A stretch of DNA of 64,000 nt from NCBI GenBank assembly GCA_002437725.1, contig DJRF01000022.1:37217-101216 (forward strand), in the 5' to 3' direction. This DNA comes from Treponema sp. UBA6367 (GTDB lineage Bacteria; Spirochaetota; Spirochaetia; Treponematales; Treponemataceae). This document shows, one piece after another, positions 9,401-16,253 of the stretch (positions within the stretch are counted from its first letter, which is position 1; each line of letters starts with the position of its first letter). The notes below the pieces were generated by a model. It was not told the DNA's origin and did no database searches. It saw only the letters and a program-made list of their open reading frames with translations. Made by a program: the position numbers and the translations under genes.

Positions 9401-9506
9401 CGGAAGACCAAGTGCGCGTCACATAATTATTTATGCTTGAAAACTGGGCAAACAAGCCCGACACCAAAAATAAATAAAAGCTAATAAACAATAAATTTTT
9501 TTTCAT
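6435..9506 (-). CDS. Double beta-propeller sensor with class III adenylate cyclase domain
   Basis: This is a 1023-residue receptor with a signal peptide (about 1-21). A long extracytoplasmic part follows with about 14 propeller blades (e.g. GYLYFGTYEALLKFDG, GFVWIGTDGGGVYLMKDG, GRIWFTMADGFAIYD), enough for two seven-blade propellers. Next come a Y_Y_Y-type Ig domain (near FTNLKPGKYTFKV), a membrane helix (about 768-789), a coiled coil (about 790-830) and a class III cyclase (846-1023). The cyclase keeps metal-binding Asp855 (FSDIVGFT) and Asp899 (TIGDSYM), adenine-selecting Lys895 and Asp964, and Asn971/Arg975 (NVASR), so it should make cAMP. The ligand is unknown. The propeller/Y_Y_Y layout is best known from Bacteroides hybrid two-component sensors for polysaccharide breakdown products, so a carbohydrate signal is a plausible inference. 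The predicted mRNA leader is five bases. Confidence 0.92.
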   Translation of the reverse strand: MKKNLLFISFYLFLVSGLFAQFSSINNYVTRTWSSADGLPGNSVLDIVQSKDGYLYFGTYEALLKFDGFEFQNLNKYSNPELKFISARSVFEDSKGFMWIGSNDEGVQKVSKKIKEHISTENGLPNNSVRSFVEDRFGNVWVGTASGVVYITPEGSVVKPSASEKIDISHVIVSGLYCDTAGRIWMLTTEENGIYLYSSGSFQKFTELDYLGNFIPSAVSQDRNGNFWFALGASGVVKVSNGFVDKIKSGTIIDYVPSKCIYSDSNGSMWFGTERGLVLYSDGIYTTYDDNTQIQNASINKILEDREHNIWVATDNGGIGKISLGKFRMNKLSSSVNAICEDKNNRVWLGTDEGLLCYQNEVQVQNELTDFCKNVRIRHVGVAQNGDILVNCYSKPAQIRYTKEGILSWSTDQNLAGNKTRVSVESQNGDIYCGTTTGLSVIHKDGSIKNFADEDGFDNKYIMCIYQDNDGFVWIGTDGGGVYLMKDGAVVKKISTDSGLAGNVVFKISQDKQNRFWICTGSGISCFKGKASELVENEVVAAAMAESYGNLGFVNLTSANGLGSDAIFQLLVDENDYAWMISNRGISSVDFNDILKVVDGKIQHVDCKFYNQNDGLKSSGTNSTALSMKDKYGRIWFTMADGFAIYDPVRTNVSSILPIIQIVEVDIDDKVYNSFEQGIEIPAGTKHIDIKFTGLSFTASERNRFSYMLEGYDSGFSDLTAFRTVSFTNLKPGKYTFKVNVINGDGVKSEKPASVVLVQKAFFYQKAWFWVLVALVVAGIIVFSFFLLSYNNKKRRLVLETEVQKATVELEMAKDDSDRLLKNILPVSIAERMKGLAGEKTIADAFDDVTILFSDIVGFTKKTSNESAEDIVKSLNDLFSRFDERAEQMGVEKIKTIGDSYMAACGVPAKNENHALVMFNFALGMYKDLEEYNKTAKIKFEIRIGLNSGKVIAGVIGLNRFIYDIWGDAVNVASRMESCCTPGRIRFTDSVKRNLEKQHISFDYKKEECDVKGKGLMMTYEIE

Positions 9507-9517
9507 TTTACAAAAAA

Positions 9518-9546
9518 ATTATAAAATCAATTTTACTTTTTGGCAA
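9518..9546 (-). promoter_or_regulatory. Predicted promoter of the sensor cyclase gene
   Basis: On the minus strand TTGCCA (9546-9541), a 17-bp spacer and TATAAT (9523-9518) predict transcription from about 9511, five bases before the ATG at 9506. It is back to back with the promoter at 9571-9599. Confidence 0.65.
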
Positions 9547-9570
9547 TCCGCAACATAATATCAATATATT

Positions 9571-9599
9571 TTGACAATAAAACTATGATGACATATAAT
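9571..9599 (+). promoter_or_regulatory. Perfect consensus sigma-70 promoter
   Basis: TTGACA (9571-9576), an exact 17-bp spacer and TATAAT (9594-9599) match the housekeeping consensus at all 12 positions. It would drive the small lipoprotein gene starting at 9636 with a leader of about 30 bases carrying a GGGAG ribosome site. Confidence 0.8.
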
Positions 9600-9635
9600 T
9601 GTTTTCATCATATTTTAGTTTTATGGGAGATTTCT

Positions 9636-10250
9636 ATGAAAAAAAATAAAACACAAAGGCTGATTTCAGTTATTTCGCTAGTTATCGCTACGCTTTGCGC
9701 AATGTCTTTTGCAGGATGCAACAAAGATATTATAGACGAATTAACAGGACCAACAAACAAATGGTGCAATACTACAGTTAAAATGCCAACCTCAAATGAC
9801 AGTGATTCAAAACTAGACATTTATTGCTACTATGCAACACAAGAAAAATCTGTACAAATAGGGAATAGTTCTGAAAAGACTACTTTAAAAAAGGGATTAA
9901 ACGTAGTTATATCAGTAGTGGACAATACATCAGACAGCACAATAAGTGAAATATTTGGTACTGTTACATCAGGAAAAAAGCCTTACGTATTGAAAACTTT
10001 TGAAGAAGGCTCATCTTCAATGCAAGTAGAAGACGACAACGGAAATACAAAAACTTTAACACTAAAAAAATCCGTATGGAATATTTTATACTTGGCAAAC
10101 GAATGGGATTCTTATTCTGATAGCACAGTTCCATTTACAAAAGAATCTGGAAAATACGAAACTGTCAGCGATTTAAAAGATAAGTTCAGCATTTCTAAAA
10201 TATTAAAAAAACTTGCTGCAAACAAACTTTTGGAACTGCTTGGAGAATAA
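9636..10250 (+). CDS. Hypothetical small lipoprotein
   Basis: I do not recognise this 204-residue protein. The start at 9636 is chosen over an upstream ATG at 9540 because GGGAG lies just before it and because it gives a clean lipoprotein signal: MKKNKTQRL, a hydrophobic stretch, then the lipobox FAGC with Cys at 27. The mature part is Ser/Thr/Lys-rich with alternating polar and hydrophobic residues, suggesting a small beta-rich domain, and ends in a helix (ILKKLAANKLLELLG). It stands alone between a perfect consensus promoter and a large hairpin terminator, so it should be strongly and independently expressed. Function is unknown; a structural or envelope-stress lipoprotein is one guess. Confidence 0.75.
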   Translation: MKKNKTQRLISVISLVIATLCAMSFAGCNKDIIDELTGPTNKWCNTTVKMPTSNDSDSKLDIYCYYATQEKSVQIGNSSEKTTLKKGLNVVISVVDNTSDSTISEIFGTVTSGKKPYVLKTFEEGSSSMQVEDDNGNTKTLTLKKSVWNILYLANEWDSYSDSTVPFTKESGKYETVSDLKDKFSISKILKKLAANKLLELLGE

Positions 10251-10270
10251 AACCAATTTCTACCCAAAAG

Positions 10271-10386
10271 AAAAGGGCTGCCTAATAAGTAAACTTTGTG
10301 ATAATTGAAACTTGAAAAAAAATATTATAAATAGATTCTACAGTTTCAATGCTTACCGCAAACTACACTTATTAGGCAGCCCTTTT
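10271..10386 (+). terminator. Long two-stage hairpin (terminator or structured RNA)
   Basis: Perfect 20-bp arms aaaagggctgcctaataagt (10271-10290) and its complement (10367-10386) flank an inner perfect 9-bp pair, attgaaact (10304-10312) with agtttcaat (10342-10350). The right arm runs into a T-rich tail. It follows the lipoprotein gene and probably ends its transcript. The roughly 116-base size is far larger than an ordinary terminator, so it may be a mobile palindromic element or a structured RNA. Confidence 0.6.
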
Positions 10387-10448
10387 TATATGTAAACAGA
10401 CTGCGGCTTTGCCATGACCAGTCTGGAAATCCGGAATTTTACTTCCGG

Positions 10449-10523
10449 ATACGTCTGGTCAAGGCATGCTTGTACACAAGTCCTTGACTCAGCCGTTCTT
10501 AGGATTTTGATAAACCCTAAATA
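10449..10523 (+). repeat. Dispersed 75-bp two-hairpin repeat, copy 1
   Basis: This shares about 88 percent identity with 50691-50766. Both hold gtcaagg/ccttgac arms followed by a taggrttt/aaaccct hairpin. Most differences between copies fall in the first loop. In this copy it sits just downstream of tRNA-Cys and its terminator. Confidence 0.75.
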
Positions 10524-10550
10524 AAAAAAGGTATTCCAATTAGGAATACC
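10524..10550 (-). terminator. Terminator of tRNA-Cys
   Basis: On the minus strand GGTATTCC, loop TAATT and GGAATACC (10550-10530) are followed by a run of seven T's, just five bases after the tRNA 3' end. Confidence 0.8.
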
Positions 10551-10555
10551 TTGAA

Positions 10556-10627
10556 AGGCGTCTAACAGAATCGAACTGTTTCATAGTGGTTTTGCAGACC
10601 ATCCCCTTCCCACTTGGGTAAGACGCC
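10556..10627 (-). tRNA. tRNA-Cys (anticodon GCA)
   Basis: Read on the minus strand the 72 bases fold as a tRNA: acceptor GGCGTCT pairs with AGACGCC, and the T arm is AACAG-TTCGATT-CTGTT. The anticodon loop is CTGCAAA with anticodon GCA. The discriminator base is U, the main identity element for cysteinyl-tRNA synthetase. CCA is not encoded. The base pair at the outer end of the anticodon stem looks mismatched (A-C). It stands alone with its own terminator. Confidence 0.93.
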
Positions 10628-10703
10628 GTAGTGCTATTAATATAGCAAAGTCAAAAAGTTTTGTCTAGTGCTTTTTTCTGAATTGTCAATTTTAAGAAAA
10701 AAA

Positions 10704-11228
10704 CTATGCTGTCTTTAAAATCTTTTTTAAAACTTCCAGCATTTCTTTACATTCTTCTTCGCTGCTGCAGACAAAAGGAATTGTACCCCTCTTGTCAGTA
10801 ACAACATGGAATACCCTGTTATCAGACTTTTCCCAGTCTTCTTTAGCCCAGTCGAATTCTTTTACGTGATAAATTTCTTTTAGCGGCAAATAATGGCTTG
10901 CGCCCACAAGTCCGTTTTCATAAAGCCCGCTTATATTTGCAAGAGCGGCTTCTTCTGACCCCATTGCAGCTCCTAAAAGCCCTACTAAGCACGTTACAAG
11001 ATCAACAATAAACGAAAGCTCTTTAAAATAAACTATGAATATCAATAAAAAACTGCAAACCATTATTAAAATAGGAAGAACAAGAGCGTGAACTTTTCCT
11101 CCAACCAATTTTTTTCCAGCTTTTGAAAGAATAATTTTTGTTCTAAAAGGAATTGAAATCAAAATTAAAAAATACAGAACAGAAGAAACCGCTGCTAATA
11201 CAAATCTAACTTTAGCCATTTCAAGCAT
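10704..11228 (-). CDS. Hypothetical membrane protein
   Basis: I do not recognise this 174-residue protein. It has three hydrophobic segments in its first 100 residues (near VLAAVSSVLYFLILISI, LVLPILIMVCSFLLIFIVYF and VDLVTCLVGLLGAAMG). A C-terminal soluble part of about 75 residues follows (from ISGLYENGLV to the end), probably cytoplasmic, with a mixed beta/alpha pattern that ends in a helix. The layout resembles small proteins with a C-terminal PH-like domain, but that is only a shape comparison. A GAGG ribosome site lies six bases before the ATG. It lies 55 bp downstream of the ECF transporter gene on the same strand and may be cotranscribed with it. Confidence 0.65.
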   Translation of the reverse strand: MLEMAKVRFVLAAVSSVLYFLILISIPFRTKIILSKAGKKLVGGKVHALVLPILIMVCSFLLIFIVYFKELSFIVDLVTCLVGLLGAAMGSEEAALANISGLYENGLVGASHYLPLKEIYHVKEFDWAKEDWEKSDNRVFHVVTDKRGTIPFVCSSEEECKEMLEVLKKILKTA

Positions 11229-11283
11229 AAAATACCTCAGACTTTATTTTAAGACCTTAAATAAGTTACGTCAAAAAAAATTT

Positions 11284-13446
11284 TTAAGACTTTGAATATT
11301 TTTCGCTATCTAATGGACTTCGGACGATAACCGCATCTGCAAGTTTTTCCGCACGGTTCAAAGTTTGAATTATAAGAGGAACAAACAGCGGCAGCATCAT
11401 AATTATTTTTGAAAAAAATCCTTTTGACTTTCTTAAGCCTCCGCGGATAAGCTGTGTTTTTACAATGCAAGAAGCTTCGTCCACAAGCAAAGGAATAAAG
11501 CGGAATGTAAGTTCTGCCATAAGAACAATTTTATTTACAGAAAAATGAAAAAGCTTTAACGGCTTTACAATTGATTCCACAGAATTAACGAATTTTTCTT
11601 CAGAAACTGTAGCAAAAAATCCGCAAATGCAGCACAAAGCCGATTCAGTGTGAATTACAGTTCTAACGCACAAAAGGATTTTGCTCATCGAAACTGAAAA
11701 ATATTTATATGGAAGATAAAGCTTTTCTGCGGGCAGAACAGGCGCAAAAGCCATTTGAAACACGCAGAATATAAGCAGAAAAGGCAAAATCTTTAAAAGA
11801 GAAAAAATCATTTTTTTAAAAGGATATTTTGCAATTATTGAATAAACAAGTGAAATTGCAAAAATAAAAATTGAAGGCAAAACCGGTTTAAACGTTAAAG
11901 AAAGCGTAAAAAGCGTTAGAAACACAAAAAAGTTTAACAGCGCAGGCAGTTTTTCCAAACAGCTTTGTTTTGCAGAACTTTTTTTTTGGCAAGAGAAATT
12001 TCTAAGTCCTTCTAAAATATTTGAAGAAGGCATCGGCCCGCGCTTTTGCGGAAACTTTTCAGAATCTTGCCCAAGTTGTTCTTTTGCCTGAATGTTTGCG
12101 GTATCAAATTGAACAGAACCGTTTTCAAGAGCAATAACCCGGTCCGCAAAATCAGCTTCGTCTGGGTGATGCGTGCTAAAAAGTACAGTTTTTCCGCTTT
12201 GAGCAAGTTTTTTCATCATCTGGAGAATCTTAAAACGAGCTTGCCCATCTAAAGCCGCCGTAGGCTCATCAAAAAAAATAACAGAAGAATCAAGGGCTAT
12301 AATTCCTGCAATCGCCAGCCGTTTTTTTTCGCCTCCACTCATACAAAAAGTCTGACGGTTTGCGAACTGTTCAAAAGGCAAGTTTGCAAGGTTCATAGAG
12401 CTTTCTACAAGCTTGCGAAGTTTTTTTCCAGCAACGCCTTGATTTTTTGGACCGAACGCAACATCGTCAGCGGCAAAGTTTTCAAAAAGCGCAGAATCGC
12501 TGTTCTGCTGCGCCAAAGCAGGATTTTTTTCGCAATAAATTTCGCCCTTCTGACTTTTTATAAGACCTGAACAGATTTCAAGCAAGGTTGACTTTCCAGA
12601 ACCGCTTGCTCCGGTAAGAGCGGTTAAAGTTCCTTTGTACAAAGAAAACGAAACATTATTTAAGCAGGAAGACGCCCTTTGCGGATAAGAAAAACAAATA
12701 TCCTTTGCAGCAAACGAAACTTCTGATTCGGAATTTGGAATAAACTTAATTTCTGCAGGAATAATATCAGGACCAGAAACGAGTGAAACCAAATCTTTTT
12801 CTAAAAAAAATTGATTTTTACCACCTTGCCAGATTTTTTTTCCGTCTTTCATAAAAATTATATTATCCGCCCTTTTTACGGCTTCCATTTCATGCGTTAT
12901 ATGAACAACGGTTATGCCCTTTTTATTTAGTTTATCTAAAAAATCTAGCATTTCGATTTTAGACTGAGGATCTATCATCGAAAGGGCTTCGTCCATTATT
13001 AAAATATCTGGCTCCATTGCAAGAATTCCACTAAATGCAACTTTTTGAGTTTGCCCCAGCGAAAGAAACATAGTTTTATGGTTCGCGTAAGAAAGCATAT
13101 CTGTAACTTTTAGACTTTCTATGGTTCTAAGTTCCGTTTCATCCTCGCCAAGAGCCATCATCCTAGGAGCAAAACCAGTATCCCTAGCAACGGTGGAGCA
13201 AATAATCTGCTCTTTTGGAGATTGAAACAGAGTTCCAATTCTATAATTTTTTTGATTTTCAACAGAACCAGTTTCCGGCTCTAAAAGACCTGCTATGATT
13301 TTAGCAACCGTGCTTTTTCCGCTGCCGTTAAGACCTACTAAAGCTGTATAAGAGCCTTTTTCCAACGAGAAAGTAACATTGTCAACCGCTCGCTTTGCCG
13401 CGCCATTATAAGTAAAAGATAAATTGCGAACTGTTAAAGCCACCAT
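11284..13446 (-). CDS. Single-chain ECF transporter energising module (EcfA1-EcfA2-EcfT fusion)
   Basis: This 720-residue protein joins the three shared subunits of an energy-coupling-factor vitamin or metal importer. Residues 1-225 are a first ATPase: Walker A GLNGSGKST (38-46), signature LSLGQ (128-132), Walker B ILIMDE (148-153) and H-loop HITHE. Residues 243-455 are a second ATPase: GASGSGKST (279-287), MSGGE (369-373), VIFFDE (389-394). Residues 500-715 are the EcfT membrane coupler, with several hydrophobic helices and the two coupling-helix motifs IRGG (667-670) and VRSP (708-711). The first ATPase has Leu where LSGGQ has Gly, a mild deviation. No substrate-binding S component lies in the window, so the substrate is unknown. 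These genes are normally separate. Confidence 0.9.
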   Translation of the reverse strand: MVALTVRNLSFTYNGAAKRAVDNVTFSLEKGSYTALVGLNGSGKSTVAKIIAGLLEPETGSVENQKNYRIGTLFQSPKEQIICSTVARDTGFAPRMMALGEDETELRTIESLKVTDMLSYANHKTMFLSLGQTQKVAFSGILAMEPDILIMDEALSMIDPQSKIEMLDFLDKLNKKGITVVHITHEMEAVKRADNIIFMKDGKKIWQGGKNQFFLEKDLVSLVSGPDIIPAEIKFIPNSESEVSFAAKDICFSYPQRASSCLNNVSFSLYKGTLTALTGASGSGKSTLLEICSGLIKSQKGEIYCEKNPALAQQNSDSALFENFAADDVAFGPKNQGVAGKKLRKLVESSMNLANLPFEQFANRQTFCMSGGEKKRLAIAGIIALDSSVIFFDEPTAALDGQARFKILQMMKKLAQSGKTVLFSTHHPDEADFADRVIALENGSVQFDTANIQAKEQLGQDSEKFPQKRGPMPSSNILEGLRNFSCQKKSSAKQSCLEKLPALLNFFVFLTLFTLSLTFKPVLPSIFIFAISLVYSIIAKYPFKKMIFSLLKILPFLLIFCVFQMAFAPVLPAEKLYLPYKYFSVSMSKILLCVRTVIHTESALCCICGFFATVSEEKFVNSVESIVKPLKLFHFSVNKIVLMAELTFRFIPLLVDEASCIVKTQLIRGGLRKSKGFFSKIIMMLPLFVPLIIQTLNRAEKLADAVIVRSPLDSEKYSKS

Positions 13447-13798
13447 GTCTGCTATAATATAATAAAGAACACTTTTTTTCCACTCTTAACATTTGCCTAG
13501 ATTATCTTGCTCACTTATCCATGCATACCCGCACAAGATAAACAACATATTCACAAGTTATCCACATTTTTAGCAAAGCTTACAAAAAGAAGCGCTAAAT
13601 CTTGATATTACCTATATTTAGGAAGATTTTCTTTTTTTACAATATAATTCCTTATAATACAAAGAATTATACATTATTTTCAGGGCTTGCTGAAGATATT
13701 AAAAAATATAAGCACTTTTTATGCACAAATAATAATCTTTTTTTTAAAGTTATCCACATTTTATTCACTGAATAAAACATAAACAGCCAAAACAAGAG
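13447..13798. other. AT-rich gap with clustered DnaA boxes (candidate oriC or DnaA target)
   Basis: The 352-bp gap holds three perfect TTATNCACA boxes on the + strand: TTATCCACA at 13558-13566 and 13750-13758, and TTATGCACA at 13719-13727. Near matches are ATATTCACA (13547), TTATTCACT (13761) and TTATCCATG (13515), all in the same orientation. Between the box groups lies a very AT-rich stretch (about 13600-13715) that could unwind. No dnaA or dnaN gene is in the window. It may be a replication origin, a DnaA-titrating site or a DnaA-regulated promoter for the flanking genes. Confidence 0.5.
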
Positions 13799-14350
13799 CT
13801 AGCCTAAAGAAACTTGCCCTTCTTCATTTATAGAAAGAATTGATTTACATTCCGAACACCTAAAGCGGCCGACTCTAGTTGCCCTTAAATGCTTGTTGCA
13901 CGTAGGACAAGCAAAAACTTTTGGAAAAACATTGTTTGGCACGGCAGAACCTTTCTTAAAGAAAGCAACCGCTTCTTCTGTGGTATCTTTTATATTAAAA
14001 AACTGGCTGAATCCTAAAAGCTGAAAAACCTCGTAAACTTTTGGCTGTATTTCAAGCAGAACAATATCTCCGCCTTTTGGCTTAATCATTTTTAGGAACG
14101 AAGTAAACGAACCAATTCCTGTAGAAGAGACATAAGACAGCGCAGAACAGTTAAAAATCAAGTTTATAAATCCAGAGTCTACAACTTTAGCAATTTTTTT
14201 CTGGAAGAAACTAGAATTGTAAGTATCTATGTATCCGCTTAAGTATATACGCAATCCGCTTGGAACGGAATCTATTTTTTCCAAAGAAATTTTCAAGCTG
14301 TCATCGTTTTCGTCATCAAAACCAGGAACGATGGTATTGTTGTTGTTCAT
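13799..14350 (-). CDS. STAS-domain protein (anti-sigma-factor antagonist-like) with C-terminal zinc ribbon
   Basis: The ATG at 14350 is preferred over an upstream TTG at 14365 because GGGAG lies upstream of it, giving 183 residues. Residues about 17-120 form a STAS domain: LRIYLSGYIDTYNS starts it, and LIFNCSALSYVSSTGIGSF contains the serine that a partner kinase would phosphorylate in SpoIIAA-like proteins. The C-terminus has CPTC and CSEC pairs about 20 residues apart, a zinc ribbon. STAS proteins act in partner-switching regulation of sigma factors or phosphatases. No cognate kinase or sigma factor is adjacent. The added zinc ribbon is unusual and could bind nucleic acid or a partner protein; that is inference. 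Confidence 0.85.
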   Translation of the reverse strand: MNNNNTIVPGFDDENDDSLKISLEKIDSVPSGLRIYLSGYIDTYNSSFFQKKIAKVVDSGFINLIFNCSALSYVSSTGIGSFTSFLKMIKPKGGDIVLLEIQPKVYEVFQLLGFSQFFNIKDTTEEAVAFFKKGSAVPNNVFPKVFACPTCNKHLRATRVGRFRCSECKSILSINEEGQVSLG

Positions 14351-14478
14351 ATTACGAACTCCCAATAATTATTTTACACTAATAGAGCCTATTTTTAATT
14401 TTACACCAAAAGAATGAGTAGGTCAAACATATTGCAAAAAAACTTAAACAAACTTTTTCTTTCTATATACGCTCTTAA

Positions 14479-14507
14479 TTGAACAGTCCTTATTTTTACT
14501 GTAATAT
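14479..14507 (+). promoter_or_regulatory. Predicted leaderless promoter of argS
   Basis: TTGAAC (14479-14484), a 17-bp spacer and TAATAT (14502-14507) place the transcription start at about 14514, which is the A of the argS ATG. No ribosome binding site precedes the ATG. Confidence 0.6.
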
Positions 14508-14513
14508 AAAAGC

Positions 14514-16253
14514 ATGAAAACAATAATTCAGGATCTTAACAGCATTGTAATTGCTGGAGTAAAAAAAGCATTCAGCATTGATTTAGACCTTTCAAAAGAA
14601 TATGTTACTGAAACTAACAACGAAAACTTTGGTGACTATCAGTCAAATATTTCATTTACGCTTTCAAAGCAGCTGCGCAAAGCCCCTATGGAACTTGCAA
14701 GCCAGATAGCCTCGTCGCTTGACTGCGGCAGCACAATAGAAAAAATCGAAGTTCTAAAACCTGGATTCATAAACTTTGTAGTTTCAAAGGATTACGTTTT
14801 TTCTAAAGCAGCAGAAGTCTACAAGGATGAAAAATTAGGAATTCCCGCTTGCAAAAATAATGAAAAAGTCGTTATTGACTATTCAAGCCCGAACATTGCA
14901 AAAGAAATGCACGTTGGACACCTGCGCTCAACAATAATCGGGGATTCAATTGCAAGAATCCTTAGCCAGCTAGGCTACGATGTAATCCGCCAGAACCACA
15001 TAGGCGACTGGGGAACTCAATTTGGAATGTTGATTGAACACCTTATAGATTTAGGCTGGAAAGATTCTTCTGAGCACACAATCAGCGACCTAAACGCGCT
15101 TTACAAAGAATCAAAAGTAAAGTTCGATTCCGACCCGGACTTTGCGGAACGCTCTCATCAAAGAGTTGTAAAAATCCAAAGCGGCGACAAAGAATCCATT
15201 GAACTGTGGAAAGCTCTTACAGACGAATCTAAAAAGCACTTTGACTGGATGTACAAAAGGATGGGAGTTCTTCTTTGCGACGAAGACTACAAGGGAGAAA
15301 GTTTTTACAACGACAAACTGAACTCCGAAGCGGAAAAACTTCTTGCGCAGGGAAAAGCAAAAATTTCAAACGGAGCAGTGTGTCTTTTTCCAAAGGGATT
15401 TCAAGGACGCGACGGCGAACCTGTTCCGCTAATCTTACGAAAGAGCGACGGCGGCTTTGGCTACGATGCGACCGATGTTACCGCTCTTGACTACAGGACA
15501 AACGTTCTTAAAGCAAAAAAATTAATCTACGTTACAGACACAAGGCAAAAAATGCACTTTGAAATGCTTTTTCAGGCAGCGCGAGACGCAGAAATCTGCG
15601 ACGATTCAGTGGAACTTACCCATGTTTCCTTTGGTTCAGTTCTAGGACAGGACGGAAAACCTTTTAAGACCCGCTCAGGCGAAACTGTAACACTTTCAAG
15701 CTTGCTTGACGAAGCAGAAGAAAGAGCAAAAGAAATTTTGCTGGAAAAAAATCCGAATGTAGACAAAGACGCTTTAAAAGAACTTTCAAGAGCGATTGGA
15801 ATTAGCGCGATAAAATATGCAGACCTTTCTTGCGACAGAATAAAGGATTACATATTCAACTGGGAGCGAATGCTTGCATTTGACGGAAATACCGCGCCTT
15901 ACATTCAAAACGCTTATGTTCGCTGCCGGGCGCTTATTTCCAAGGCGATTGCCAGGGGCAAAAAATGCGAATTGCACAAAATTGCAAGCGATGACGAAAA
16001 ACGGCTTGCAAAAAAATGTATGTACTTAGGAAGCGTTGTTCAGCAAGCTGCAAAAACCTACGAGCCTCACAGGCTTTGCGCATACCTTTACGACCTGGCT
16101 TCTAGCTACCATTCTTTTTATGAAAAGTATCCTGTTTTAACAGAAAGCGACAATTCCATTTTGGAATCCAGGCTTGCGATTTCTGACTACGTTAGCAAAG
16201 TCCTTGCCAAGGGAATGTACTTGCTTGGCGTCGCCGTAATAGAAAAAATGTAA
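14514..16253 (+). CDS. argS: Arginyl-tRNA synthetase
   Basis: It charges tRNA-Arg with arginine in the cytoplasm. The 579 residues match the class Ia family length. An N-terminal additional domain (about 1-110) is followed by the catalytic core with DYSSPNIAKEMHVGHLRST (HIGH motif as HVGH). GKPFKTRSGETVTL stands at the place of the KMSK loop, in the KMSK-less form common in ArgRS. The C-terminal anticodon-binding helical domain includes NAYVRCRALISKA. It is probably translated from a leaderless mRNA. Its stop codon abuts the stop codon of the convergent HU-LysM gene with no bases between. Confidence 0.97.
   Translation: MKTIIQDLNSIVIAGVKKAFSIDLDLSKEYVTETNNENFGDYQSNISFTLSKQLRKAPMELASQIASSLDCGSTIEKIEVLKPGFINFVVSKDYVFSKAAEVYKDEKLGIPACKNNEKVVIDYSSPNIAKEMHVGHLRSTIIGDSIARILSQLGYDVIRQNHIGDWGTQFGMLIEHLIDLGWKDSSEHTISDLNALYKESKVKFDSDPDFAERSHQRVVKIQSGDKESIELWKALTDESKKHFDWMYKRMGVLLCDEDYKGESFYNDKLNSEAEKLLAQGKAKISNGAVCLFPKGFQGRDGEPVPLILRKSDGGFGYDATDVTALDYRTNVLKAKKLIYVTDTRQKMHFEMLFQAARDAEICDDSVELTHVSFGSVLGQDGKPFKTRSGETVTLSSLLDEAEERAKEILLEKNPNVDKDALKELSRAIGISAIKYADLSCDRIKDYIFNWERMLAFDGNTAPYIQNAYVRCRALISKAIARGKKCELHKIASDDEKRLAKKCMYLGSVVQQAAKTYEPHRLCAYLYDLASSYHSFYEKYPVLTESDNSILESRLAISDYVSKVLAKGMYLLGVAVIEKM

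Noticed and set aside
9540..9635. Longer N-terminus of the small lipoprotein starting at 9540
   Set aside because: It would place the promoter inside the gene and put 32 residues before a textbook lipoprotein signal that has its own ribosome site.
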